A DNA stretch of 64,000 nucleotides from Pyxidicoccus trucidator (GCF_010894435.1 NZ_JAAIXZ010000008.1:124001-188000), one strand, 5' to 3'. Shown: positions 15,456 through 24,141, numbered from the stretch's first letter. The notes: generated from the sequence alone by a model not told the origin. Translations and numbers: made by a program.

Positions 15456-18230
15456 ATGACCTTCTCCCTCCCCCAGGCGTGGGTGCTGCTCCTGCCCCTG
15501 GGCCTGTTCCTCTGGAAGTACGGCCGCCGGCCCGGCCCGCCCATGTGGCTGCGGGCCGCGCTGCTCGTGCTCGCGGTGGGCGCGCTGGCCGGGCCGGAGC
15601 TGCGGCTGGCGGACGCGGGCAGCGACGTGGTGGTGGTGGTGGACCGCTCCGCCTCCATGCCCCGGGACGTGGACCGCACCGCGCAGGAGCTCATCACCCT
15701 GCTGGAAGCCCAGCGGCGCCCGGGAGACCGCGTCGGCGTCATCACCTTCGGCCGCGAGCCGCGAGTGGAGCATGCACTGTCCGCCACCGGCCGCTTCGGC
15801 GGCTTCACCCGTCCCGTCGACGTGGAGGCCTCCGACTTGTCGGCCGCGCTGGACGCCGCGGGGGGCCTCATCCCCGATGAGCGCACCGGCCGGGTGCTGG
15901 TGCTGTCAGACGGACGCGCCACCGGCGTGGACGCGCGCGGCGCGGCGCGGAGGCTGGCGGCGCGAGGGCTCGCCGTGGACTGGCGCCAGGTCGCCCGGCC
16001 CGAGCCTCCGCTCGACGTGGCCGTCGTCTCGCTGGACGTGCCCGCCGCCGTGGCCGTGCGTGAGCCCTTCCAGTTCTCCGCCGTGGTGCAGGCGTCGGCG
16101 GCCGTCACCGGCACGGTGCGCCTGGAGCGCAATGGCCGCGTGCTGGTGCAGGGCCCCTTCGACTTCGTGCCCGGCCCCAACGTGCTCCCGCTGCGAGACC
16201 TGGTGGAGGAGCCGGGCCTCGTGCGCTACCAGCTCACGGTGGAAGCACCCGGCGACGGCGTGGTGGAGAACGACAAGGGGCTCGCGGTGCTGCGCGTGGA
16301 GGGCCCGCCGCGCGTGCTGCTGCTGACGAATCAGGCTCGGGGGACGCTGGCGAAGGCGCTCGCGGCCACGGGTATGCAGCTGGAGGTCCGCGCGCCCTTC
16401 CGGCTCACGCTGGATGACCTGGATGGCGTGGGCTCGGTGGTGCTGGAGAACGTGGACGCCAATGCGCTGGGCGAGCCGGGGCTCAACGCGCTGGCGGCGT
16501 ACGTGGAGCAGGCCGGTGGCGGGCTCGTCATGACGGGCGGGCGGACCAGCTTCGGCGAGGGCGGCTACCGGCGCTCTCCGGTGGAGCCGCTGCTGCCCGT
16601 GTCCCTGGAGATGCGCGAGGAGCAGCGCCGCGCGGCCGTGGCCCTCAGCGTGCTGATGGACTGCTCGTGCTCCATGGGCGTCACCGTGCCGGACGGGCGC
16701 ACGAAGATGGAGCTGGCCGCCGAAGGCGTGGTGGCCGCCCTCACGCTGCTCAACCCGAAGGACGAGGCCTCCGTCCACATGGTGGACACGGAGACCCATG
16801 AAATCTTCCCGCTCAGTCCCGTGGAGTCCGGGCTTCCCCTGGGTGCGGTGGCACGCGGCTTCAGCGGCGGTGGCGGCATCTACGTGGGCGAGGCGCTGCG
16901 CACGGGCCGGCGGGAAATCTTCCGCAGCGAGAAGCCCACCCGTCATGTCCTGCTGTTCTCCGACGCGGCGGACTCCGAGGAGCCGGACGACTACCAGCGC
17001 ACGCTGGCGGAGCTGCGCGCGAAGGACGTGACGGTGTCCGTCATCGGCCTGGGCACGCCGAAGGACCCGGACGCGGACCTGCTGAAGGAGGTGGCCACGC
17101 GCGGCGGCGGGCGCATCTACTTCGCCGAGGATGCGATGAGCCTGCCACGCATCTTCAGCCAGGAGACGCTCACCGTGGCGCGCGCCACCTTCGTGGACGA
17201 GCCCGCCTCGATGGAGGGCGCCCCGGACCTGTCGCTGCTGGGCCGCCTGTCCCCGCAGGGACTGCCGCAGGTGGGCGGCTACAACCTCACGTACCTCAAG
17301 CCCCGGGCCAGCGTGGCGCTGCGCACGCTGGACACCAACGCCGCGCCGGTGCTGGCGATGTGGCCGCGCGGCGCGGGCCGCACGGTGGCCTTCACCGCCG
17401 AGGTGGACGGGCCCTACACGGGCGAATTGCGCCAGTGGACCGCGCTGCGCGCGGCGCTGGAGGCCATGGTGCGCTGGACGCTCGCGGGCTCGGCGCCGGT
17501 GGGCGAGGCGGTGGTGCGCTCCGAGCGGCGGGGCCACCTGCTGCGCGTGACACTGGACCTGGCCCCGGGTGAGGCGCTGCCGGGCGCGCTGCCCACGCTG
17601 GTGCTGCTGCCCGGGGACGGACGCTCCGCGCCGGTGGAGCGGCCCATGCGCTGGGAGGACGAGGACCGGCTGGTGGCCGAGTATCCGCTGGAGGGCAGCG
17701 GCACCTGGCACCCCGTGGTGCGCCTGGGCTCGCGGGTGCTGCGCGCGCCGCCGGTGACGCTGCCGTACGCACCGGAGTTCGAGCCGGGCAGCGCGAAGGA
17801 GGGACTGGCATTGCTGCGCGCGGTGGCGGCCGTGGGCGGCGGGGTGGAGCGGCTCTCCATGACGGGCCTGTTCATGGAGGCACCCGAGTCCCAGGGACGC
17901 CTGGCCCTGGCCCCGTGGCTGGTGGGCCTCGCGCTGGCGGTGCTGCTGGCGGAGGTGGCCGTGCGCCGCTTCCTCTCCGGGCCTCGCGTGCGCAAGGTGG
18001 GCGCGGTGTCGGCGGCGAAGCCCGCGTTCGCTGGAGCGCCGGCCGCGGGGGCAGCTCCCGTTCGAGTGACAACGCCGGTGGAGCGGAAGGGTGATTCCGA
18101 GCGCCAGCCCCAGGTCGGAGTCGAGATTGCCGCCAACACGGAAGGCGAGGCCGCGAAGCCGAAAGAGGGAGGTGTGGATTCCGCGCTGGAGGCCGCGCGT
18201 GCCCGGTCCCGCCGACGACTGGACCGGTAG
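15456..18230 (+). CDS. Large VWA / glutamine-amidotransferase-like membrane protein
   Basis: The 924-residue protein begins with two membrane helices (PQAWVLLLPLGLFLW; MWLRAALLVLAVGALAG). It has a first VWA domain with MIDAS DRSAS at residues 63-67, a GATase-like segment (PRVLLLTNQARGTLA ... GGGLVMTGGRTSFGEGGY) and a second VWA domain near residue 400 whose MIDAS reads DCSCS. One helix lies near residue 825 (LALAPWLVGLALAVLLAEVAV), and a charged cytosolic tail ends ARARSRRRLDR. The layout VWA / GATase-like / VWA in one chain is typical of large envelope proteins next to MoxR operons. It is probably the last gene of the cluster. Confidence 0.88.
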   Translation: MTFSLPQAWVLLLPLGLFLWKYGRRPGPPMWLRAALLVLAVGALAGPELRLADAGSDVVVVVDRSASMPRDVDRTAQELITLLEAQRRPGDRVGVITFGREPRVEHALSATGRFGGFTRPVDVEASDLSAALDAAGGLIPDERTGRVLVLSDGRATGVDARGAARRLAARGLAVDWRQVARPEPPLDVAVVSLDVPAAVAVREPFQFSAVVQASAAVTGTVRLERNGRVLVQGPFDFVPGPNVLPLRDLVEEPGLVRYQLTVEAPGDGVVENDKGLAVLRVEGPPRVLLLTNQARGTLAKALAATGMQLEVRAPFRLTLDDLDGVGSVVLENVDANALGEPGLNALAAYVEQAGGGLVMTGGRTSFGEGGYRRSPVEPLLPVSLEMREEQRRAAVALSVLMDCSCSMGVTVPDGRTKMELAAEGVVAALTLLNPKDEASVHMVDTETHEIFPLSPVESGLPLGAVARGFSGGGGIYVGEALRTGRREIFRSEKPTRHVLLFSDAADSEEPDDYQRTLAELRAKDVTVSVIGLGTPKDPDADLLKEVATRGGGRIYFAEDAMSLPRIFSQETLTVARATFVDEPASMEGAPDLSLLGRLSPQGLPQVGGYNLTYLKPRASVALRTLDTNAAPVLAMWPRGAGRTVAFTAEVDGPYTGELRQWTALRAALEAMVRWTLAGSAPVGEAVVRSERRGHLLRVTLDLAPGEALPGALPTLVLLPGDGRSAPVERPMRWEDEDRLVAEYPLEGSGTWHPVVRLGSRVLRAPPVTLPYAPEFEPGSAKEGLALLRAVAAVGGGVERLSMTGLFMEAPESQGRLALAPWLVGLALAVLLAEVAVRRFLSGPRVRKVGAVSAAKPAFAGAPAAGAAPVRVTTPVERKGDSERQPQVGVEIAANTEGEAAKPKEGGVDSALEAARARSRRRLDR

Positions 18231-18300
18231 GACTGGCAGGGAAGGTACGGAGCGGCCCTCTCAGCCCCCCCCCGACGCCCAGCCCCAGCGCCCAACGCCC

Positions 18301-18363
18301 GGAAGGAACGTTCATTCCACGAGACGCCCCGCCCCGCCCTGCCCCGGAAGGAACGTTCGTTCC
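18301..18363. repeat. Two copies of an 18-bp near-palindrome
   Basis: GGAAGGAACGTTCATTCC at 18301-18318 and GGAAGGAACGTTCGTTCC at 18346-18363 are almost self-complementary around AACGTT. Both are followed by a similar CAC/CAC-AGAC sequence, and the two start points are 45 bp apart. The second site differs from the first by one base. They lie 70-130 bp after the stop of the VWA gene. They could be a dimer-binding operator, or part of a dispersed repeat. No gene starts close downstream on either strand. Confidence 0.6.
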
Positions 18364-18530
18364 ACAAGACGGTGGAGTCGGGACCTGTCCCGGGTGGACC
18401 GAGGACCTCCCCGCAACGCTGGACCGGGGCCTGAAGCCGTACCCGCGTACCCGCTGCGTGCCGAGAGGTCCGGTCGTGCAGGACTCGTCTGCTGGCTGAA
18501 TCAGCCGGGCGGCCCGACGTCGGCGGTCCG

Positions 18531-18900
18531 GGATGAAGGTGCGAGCCGCCTCAATCTGGAGAGGGTCACGGCTGAGAGGCGGCTCGCGGTGAAGCCAGGT
18601 GCGGGCTGCCCCGAATCTGGATGCGCGTCGTGCTGGGAGGCGGCTCGCGGTGAAAAGGTGCAGGCCGCCCCTGGTCGAGCTGAGGAGTCACAGGTGAGGG
18701 GCGGCCTACGGTGAAAAGGTGCGGACCGCCCCTGGTCGAGCTGAGGAGTCACAGGTGAGGGGCGGCTCGCGGTGAAAAGGTGCAGGCCGCCCCATGTCGA
18801 GATGAGGAGTCAGGTTGAGGGGCGGCCTGCGGTGAAACGGTGCGGATCGTCCTTGCCTCAGGGTGCGGAATCACAGTTGAGGAGCGACCTGCGGTGAGGC
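18531..18900. repeat. Six tandem ~60-bp units, each a 12-bp-stem hairpin
   Basis: Six head-to-tail units with period 60-61 bp, each made of a linker close to GGTGAAAAGGT and an inverted repeat with a 22-26-nt loop. Unit 1 stems are GCGAGCCGCCTC (18541-18552) with GAGGCGGCTCGC (18576-18587). Unit 5 stems are GCAGGCCGCCCC (18782-18793) with GGGGCGGCCTGC (18819-18830). Both are perfect 12-bp pairs with different bases. Units 2, 3, 4 and 6 keep 10-12 pairs counting G-U wobbles. Loop sequence is less conserved, although GAGGAGTCA recurs. The array lies between convergently unexpressed space after the VWA gene and the glycosyltransferase at 19059. The rest of 18231-19058 holds no gene. Confidence 0.8.
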
Positions 18901-19017
18901 ACGGATGACCCCAAGACTTGGGAGGGGTAAGCACAGATGTCGGGTAATCCGTTCCCCGTGGGTCTCACAGGGCGAAGAGGAAGATACACAGGACGTGTGT
19001 TTCGGGCAACACAATTG

Positions 19018-19040
19018 GAATATTCTTTAGTGGTCAGAAT
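19018..19040 (+). promoter_or_regulatory. AT-rich upstream element sharing AGTGGTCA-AAT
   Basis: An AT-rich patch in otherwise GC-rich DNA, containing ATTCTT then AGTGGTCAGAAT (19029-19040), 18 bp before the glycosyltransferase start. The same arrangement, AGTGGTCAAAAT, occurs at 24085-24096 before another gene. It could be a promoter core or activator site. No standard -35/-10 spacing was convincing, so the assignment is tentative. Confidence 0.35.
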
Positions 19041-19058
19041 TAGCGAGGGCCCCGGGGC

Positions 19059-20768
19059 ATGATTGACCCCGCCTGGGCGCGCGTCCTGAGGCTCGGGCCC
19101 GTCCTGGGCTTCGTGGCCCTGGGCGGCTTCGGCGTCCAGGTCCTGCGGCTGGCGCTGCACAAGGCCTTCAGCATCGACGAGTTCCAGTACGCCCACGCCG
19201 CGTGGCTCGTGTCGCGCGGGCAGGTGCCCTACCGGGACTTCTTCGAGGTCCACTTCCCGCTCGTCTACCAGGTGCTGGCGCCGCTGTTCTCCCTGCTGGG
19301 GGATGCGCCGCTCAACGTGCTCGCGTTGCGGGCCGCCATGCTGGTGCCGCTCGCGGGGGCCTGTGTGGCGGTGGCGGTGCTCAACCGGCGCGAGGGCCGG
19401 GTTGCGGCGCTGCTGGCTCCGGTGCTGCTGCTCTCCCTGCCTCCCTTCGTGCGCTTCGCCACGGAGGTCCGTCCGGACGCGCTGGCCATCGCGCTGTTCC
19501 TGGGCGCGCTCGCCACGCTGTCGGCCCGTCCCGCCACGCGGGTGAAAGGCTTCGCGGCCGGGGCGCTGCTCGCGGCGTCCGTGTGGGGCTCGCAGAAGGT
19601 GCTGTTCTACGGCGGCGCCGTGGGGGTGGTGCTCGCCGTGGACCTCGTGCTGCGGCGAGGGAGGGCGCCCGCGCTGGTGTCCACGCCTCGCGCCTTCCTG
19701 GCCGGAGCGGGCACGGTGCTCGCGGCCGTGGCTGCGTACCTCACGGTGAGCGGCTCGTGGGCGGCGTGGTGGCGGTGGTGCTTCGCCTGGGCCTCCGAGC
19801 ACCAGCGTCACTACCCTGGCTTCTCTCCGAACAAGTACCTGCTGCCCGCACTGGAGGAGCAGCCGTGGCTCTTCACCCTGGCGGCGCTGGGCTTCGTCGC
19901 CACCGTGCGCCGGTGGTGGCGCTCCGGCAGCGCACGCTGGAGTGATTTGGACCTGCCGCTGCTGCTCGCGGTGCCGGCGACGTTCGGCTCGTATGCGCTC
20001 CAGCGCGCGCCCTTCCCCTACAGCCTGCTGCCCTTCCTTGGCGTGCTCGCCCCCTTCATGGCGCGCGGCGCGGTGGAGGTGCTCGGGTGGCTGCGCTCGC
20101 CTCCCGCGCAGGTGGCGGGGGCCGTGGCGCTGGCGGTGCTGCTGGCCGTGCAGGGACTCCGGCTGGAGGCGCTGCTGGACGGGGACGGCAATGCCCGGCA
20201 GCGCGAGGTGCTGGCGCGCATCGCCACGCTCACCGGGCCCGAGGACGTCGTCTACGACAACTCCGGGGGCTACGTGAGCCGTCCGCACGCGCACTTCTAC
20301 TTCTATACGGATGCGTACCTGCGTGGCTCCGAGGCAGCCAGGCTGGCACGCGAGGTTCCGGAGGCCCTGGTGGCCACCGGGTGTGTGCTGCGCGTGGATG
20401 ACCTGCGCACCTCCGGTCTGCCTCCCACGCTGCGGCGCTTCCTCTCCGAGCACTATCAGCCTCTCGATGGGGACCTCTCCTTGTGGGGCCAGCGCTACGA
20501 GGTGTCCGGGAGCGGACCCTTGGAGGCCCGCTTCCTCGCCGTGCGTGAGGACCGCTACTTCGTCGAGCCCGAGTCCATCCTCTCGCGCGGCGCGCTGTTC
20601 ATCGACGGTGCGCGCGTGACGGAGCCCGAGTTCGTGCTGAGCCGGGGTGAGCACTCCGTGCGCTACGAGGGGCCGGGGAGCCGGTTCCACCTGCTCTGGC
20701 TGCCGCGCGACGGACGGCGGTGGACGCCGCGGCCGGGGCTGCCTCCCACGTACTCGCGCCTGTTCTGA
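19059..20768 (+). CDS. GT-C type membrane glycosyltransferase (ArnT/PMT-like)
   Basis: The 569-residue protein has about ten hydrophobic helices and the GT-C signature early in the chain: IDEFQYAHAAWLVSRG with D40-E41, followed by YRDFFEVHFPLVY. In this superfamily the acidic pair in the first periplasmic loop binds metal and polyprenyl-phosphate sugar donor. The last ~180 residues are soluble and probably periplasmic (ARIATLTGPEDVVYDNSGG). It likely transfers a sugar from a lipid carrier to lipid A, protein or polysaccharide. It is monocistronic, with the DNA repair gene starting 98 bp downstream. The acceptor is unknown. Confidence 0.85.
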   Translation: MIDPAWARVLRLGPVLGFVALGGFGVQVLRLALHKAFSIDEFQYAHAAWLVSRGQVPYRDFFEVHFPLVYQVLAPLFSLLGDAPLNVLALRAAMLVPLAGACVAVAVLNRREGRVAALLAPVLLLSLPPFVRFATEVRPDALAIALFLGALATLSARPATRVKGFAAGALLAASVWGSQKVLFYGGAVGVVLAVDLVLRRGRAPALVSTPRAFLAGAGTVLAAVAAYLTVSGSWAAWWRWCFAWASEHQRHYPGFSPNKYLLPALEEQPWLFTLAALGFVATVRRWWRSGSARWSDLDLPLLLAVPATFGSYALQRAPFPYSLLPFLGVLAPFMARGAVEVLGWLRSPPAQVAGAVALAVLLAVQGLRLEALLDGDGNARQREVLARIATLTGPEDVVYDNSGGYVSRPHAHFYFYTDAYLRGSEAARLAREVPEALVATGCVLRVDDLRTSGLPPTLRRFLSEHYQPLDGDLSLWGQRYEVSGSGPLEARFLAVREDRYFVEPESILSRGALFIDGARVTEPEFVLSRGEHSVRYEGPGSRFHLLWLPRDGRRWTPRPGLPPTYSRLF

Positions 20769-20866
20769 GGGCCAATGTGTGAAGCACCCGTCGCTCCGCG
20801 AGGTGTCACCCCTCACGCATGAACCGGAGCAATTCCCCTCGGCTCCGGTCGTGGCAGACTCGCGCC

Positions 20867-22354
20867 ATGGACCTCCAAGAGACGATGCGGGAGCTGGAGT
20901 CGTTGGGCTCGGAGCAGACCCGGAAGACGTTCCTCCGTCACGGCGCGCCGGGGCCCCTCTTCGGCGTGAAGCTCGGGGACCTGGAGAAGCTGCGCAAGCG
21001 CATCAAGACGAATGCCGGCCTCGCCGAGGCGCTGTGGGACACCGGCAACGCGGATGCCCGGATGCTGGCGACCCTGGTGGCCGACGCCGCCTCCATGTCC
21101 TGGGAGCACCTGGATGCGTGGGCCCGGGCGCTGGACTGGCACACGCTCGTGGATGTCTTCATCAACAATGTGGCGCTGCGCTCGCAGCACGCCCGCAAGG
21201 CGGTGGAGACGTGGGCTCCGCTGTCCGGGGAGATGCAGAGCCGCGCGGGCTGGCAGTTGCTGGCGGCGCTGGCCACCAAGACGGAGCAACTGGCCGACGA
21301 CGAGCTCTCCGTCTGGCTGCCGCGCATCGAGCAGGGCATCCACTCCGCCCAGAACCGGGTGCGCGAGTCGATGAACAGCGCGCTGATTGCCATTGGTGGG
21401 CGGGGCGGCGCGTTGCGGGACACGGCGCTCGAGGTGGCGAAGCGCATTGGCAAGGTGGAGGTCGACCACGGCGACACCGCCTGCGAGACGCCGGACGCGG
21501 CGGAGTACATCGAGCGGATCATCGCTCGCAGGGAGGGAGGCGTGGCGAAGGCCACCGCCCTGGCGAAGAACGCGGTGGACAGCGTCAAGGGCATGGCGGC
21601 GAAGGCCACGGCCGGCGCGCAGAACGTGGCCTCGGGCGCGATGAGCGCCGTGGCCAGCGCGAAGAATGTGATGGCGGAGGCGAGGAGCGTCGTGAGCAGC
21701 GCGCAGGACGCGGTGTCCGACGTGGCGAAGAAGGCGGCCGCGGGCGCGAAGAACGTGGTCGCCAATGCGCGGAATGTCCCGACAGGCGCGAAGACGGCTG
21801 GCGTGGCGAAGAAGGCCGCAGCGGGCGCGAAGGCGGCTGGCGCGGCGAAGAAGGCCGCAGCGAGCGCGAAGCAGAACGGCGCGGCAGGCACGTCGCAGGC
21901 GGTCGCCAAGAAGAGCAGCGCGGCGGGCAAGGCGCAGACGAGCGCGAAGCAGAACGGCGCGGATGGCAAATCGCAGATGAGCGCGAAGAAGAACGGCGCG
22001 GCAGGCAAGGTGCCGACGAGCGCGAAGAAGGCTGGCGCGGCCGGTAAGGCTTCGCTGAGCGCGAAGAAGAAAGGGCCCTCGGAGGGATCTCCCGCGGGCG
22101 TGAAGAAGAAGGGCGCGGCGAAGAAGGCCTCTCCGGCCCGCAAGGCGGCGGTGACGAAGCGCGCTCCGGCGGTGGCCAGGAAGGCCGCCGCGAAGCGCGG
22201 CGCACCCGCCCCGGTGAAGAGGGCCACGGTGAAGCGGGCCGCTCCCGCGCCGAAGAGGGCCAGCGCGAAGAAGGCCACTCCCACGTCCGCGAAGAAGACG
22301 ACTTCGACCCAGAGCAGGACTGGTGCGAAGAAGAGCGCGCGGCCTCGTACCTGA
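20867..22354 (+). CDS. AlkD-like DNA alkylation repair protein with long histone-H1-like tail
   Basis: From ATG at 20867 (a start 16 codons upstream is possible) residues 1-225 form a helical-repeat DNA glycosylase of the AlkD class (FLRHGAPGPLFGVKLGDLEK, ALWDTGNADARMLATL, MSWEHLDAWARALDWH, RESMNSALIAIG). AlkD enzymes excise cationic alkylated bases. Residues ~226-495 are a Lys/Ala-rich extension. It first looks like amphipathic repeats (KNAVDSVKGMAAKATAGAQN), then runs of AAKKAAA, SAKQNGAAG and KRA typical of histone H1 tails. AlkD enzymes are usually near 230 residues, so the tail doubles the protein. It probably gives non-specific DNA binding. Confidence 0.88.
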   Translation: MDLQETMRELESLGSEQTRKTFLRHGAPGPLFGVKLGDLEKLRKRIKTNAGLAEALWDTGNADARMLATLVADAASMSWEHLDAWARALDWHTLVDVFINNVALRSQHARKAVETWAPLSGEMQSRAGWQLLAALATKTEQLADDELSVWLPRIEQGIHSAQNRVRESMNSALIAIGGRGGALRDTALEVAKRIGKVEVDHGDTACETPDAAEYIERIIARREGGVAKATALAKNAVDSVKGMAAKATAGAQNVASGAMSAVASAKNVMAEARSVVSSAQDAVSDVAKKAAAGAKNVVANARNVPTGAKTAGVAKKAAAGAKAAGAAKKAAASAKQNGAAGTSQAVAKKSSAAGKAQTSAKQNGADGKSQMSAKKNGAAGKVPTSAKKAGAAGKASLSAKKKGPSEGSPAGVKKKGAAKKASPARKAAVTKRAPAVARKAAAKRGAPAPVKRATVKRAAPAPKRASAKKATPTSAKKTTSTQSRTGAKKSARPRT

Positions 22355-22482
22355 TTCCTGCTCCAGCCCGGAGCACGACGGGCGCGAAGGCGCGCGCTCG
22401 GCCACGCTCTTGATGCGGCGGCCGGGGCGGCTCGAAGCGATGCGGCACGAGGACCCGGCCCCGTGCCCTGCCTGTCCCGGGT

Positions 22483-22540
22483 GACGGCGCCACCGCGCCG
22501 TCCTCGACGTCACCGGGCCACCGAAGCTCTCGATGGCCCG
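22483..22540. terminator. Bidirectional hairpins between convergent genes
   Basis: GACGGCGC (22483-22490), loop CACC, GCGCCGTC (22495-22502) is a perfect 8-bp hairpin. A second, CGGGCCA (22514-22520) with TGGCCCG (22534-22540), follows. They lie in the 198-bp gap between the converging AlkD-like and lipoprotein genes. No T-run follows, as is common in high-GC genomes, so terminator function is inferred from position and stem strength. Confidence 0.5.
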
Positions 22541-22552
22541 GCGCTCACCCGA

Positions 22553-23911
22553 CTACGGCACGCAGAGCCGCTGTCCGCCGCCCTGCTTGTAGCTGCGCAC
22601 GCGGGCAATCAGGTTGCCCTCGTCCGACTCCGGCGTGGTCGTCTCGTCATTGCCGGCTCCGAACGCGAAGCCCACGGAGTGGGCCGCGGCCAGCTCGGCG
22701 GTGTGCGCGAAGAAGTAGTCCACGCGGTTGTCCTTCCAGGCCTGGCCCGAGTTGGGCAGGCCGGTATTGCCCACCGGGAGCTGCCACCAGAAGTTCGGCT
22801 TGTTCAGCCGCTCGGAGAGGGCCTTGGCCCAGGCGAAGGCCTGGTGGAAGTGGGGCAGGGTGGCGTTGGTGGCGTCCCACCACGTGTCGTCACCCCGCTG
22901 GACCTCGTACCAGCCCGCGTCGCGGTCCGACGCCTCGATGACGATGAAGTCCGTGTCGGCCGCCCCCAACTTCAACAGGAAGTCGGCCACCTTCCGGGCC
23001 TCGCCCGCCACGTCGAAGGACGTCTGCGTGTTGAGGTACACGTCGATGCGCGTGGCCCACGGGCTGGCGTGCAGGCTCACCTTCGCGTTGGGCGCGTACT
23101 TGCGCGCCATGGCAATCATGCAGCGCCCCAGGCCCGCGGCGTTGTTCGCCATTCCCGCGCAGTCCGTGGCGTTGGCGCTGGCCACCTGTGCCGGCACGGT
23201 GGCCGGGTCGCCATTCGAGTTGAACTGCAGGTAGCCCCACAGGTCCGGCTCGATGTGGAGCAGCGCGGGCTCGCTGCCCACCTGCTGCAGCGCATAGCGC
23301 CAGTCATTCAGGTAGCGCCGCATGAAGGCCACGTCATTCAGCGCGCTCAGCTGAGCCGCGCCCTCGCCCAGGCGGCTTCCCAGCAATTGCTGGTAGTAGC
23401 TGATGAAGGGAAGCTGGCCGCGCTCCTTGGCCGTGGAGACGAAGCTCCGCACGTAGGCTCCGGGGCGCTCGGTGAGGTCCTGCCAGCAGCCCCACCACAG
23501 ACACTGGTACTGCCCGCAGGAGCCCTCCTGCGTCGTGCAGGTGTTGTCGCAAGCGGTACAGACGTTGGTCGAATCGACGAGGCGGCTCGCCAGGTACAGG
23601 TAGTGGACGTCGAAGGGCGTGTCGATGGCGGTCCGCTCCTCCATCTGCGCCCCCACCAGCAGCCGGTTCTTCCCCAGCGACGTCAGGAACGTGTCGCCCA
23701 GGCATGCCGAAGGCCCCGTGCCACCGTCCGTGTTGCCGCCCGTGCCCGCGTCCGTGTTGCCACCGGTGCCGGCATCCGTGTCCCCGCCGGAGCCCGCATC
23801 CGTGCCGGCATCCACGCCCGCGTCCTCCGAGGGCTTCTTGTCGTCGTCATCCGAGCTGGAACAGCCCGTCAGTGCCAGCAGGCCCAGGGTGAGGAACGCC
23901 AGCCGCTTCAT
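22553..23911 (-). CDS. Secreted lipoprotein, possibly a TIM-barrel hydrolase-like protein
   Basis: From ATG at 23911 the signal KRLAFLTLGLLALTGC gives a lipidated Cys17. An in-frame ATG eight codons earlier is the alternative. Then comes an acidic SSSDDDDKK segment and a spacer of repeated DAGTGGNT units, a cell-surface linker style common in myxobacteria. The ~360-residue body contains a cysteine cluster (NVCTACDNTC ... CGQYQCLWWGCW) and strand-like segments each ending in acidic residues (PALLHIEPDLWGYLQ; DFIVIEASDRDAGWYE). This resembles TIM-barrel glycosidases, but I cannot name a family. It reads convergently towards the AlkD-like gene. Confidence 0.75.
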   Translation of the reverse strand: MKRLAFLTLGLLALTGCSSSDDDDKKPSEDAGVDAGTDAGSGGDTDAGTGGNTDAGTGGNTDGGTGPSACLGDTFLTSLGKNRLLVGAQMEERTAIDTPFDVHYLYLASRLVDSTNVCTACDNTCTTQEGSCGQYQCLWWGCWQDLTERPGAYVRSFVSTAKERGQLPFISYYQQLLGSRLGEGAAQLSALNDVAFMRRYLNDWRYALQQVGSEPALLHIEPDLWGYLQFNSNGDPATVPAQVASANATDCAGMANNAAGLGRCMIAMARKYAPNAKVSLHASPWATRIDVYLNTQTSFDVAGEARKVADFLLKLGAADTDFIVIEASDRDAGWYEVQRGDDTWWDATNATLPHFHQAFAWAKALSERLNKPNFWWQLPVGNTGLPNSGQAWKDNRVDYFFAHTAELAAAHSVGFAFGAGNDETTTPESDEGNLIARVRSYKQGGGQRLCVP

Positions 23912-24071
23912 CCGCTTCGCTGTGGGAGTGCGCATTCGGGCCTGACGCTACCGCGCGGCCGTCCCGTCGACCCAGCCAGGCGGAGCGCCTTCCGGGCCCA
24001 CGCGCCCGCCTGCCCGTCCTCCGTCGCCCCATCCAGTCCGGAACCAACAATCCGCCAATCTTTCAAATCAA

Positions 24072-24096
24072 GAAATTCTTGAGAAGTGGTCAAAAT
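24072..24096 (+). promoter_or_regulatory. AT-rich element matching the one at 19018
   Basis: AAATTCTT then AGTGGTCAAAAT (24085-24096) matches the element at 19018-19040 in 11 of the last 12 bases, on the same strand relative to the downstream gene. It is 45 bp before the lipoprotein start at 24142, in the 230-bp divergent gap between two secreted lipoprotein genes. Probably part of a promoter region, with the exact function unknown. Confidence 0.35.
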
Positions 24097-24141
24097 CCCG
24101 GCTAGACGCACCCCTCCCCCCATTTCCCCCCTGAGGACGCG

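Noticed and set aside
18531..18900. CRISPR array
   Set aside because: Repeats are contiguous hairpin units with no unique spacers of uniform length and no cas genes.
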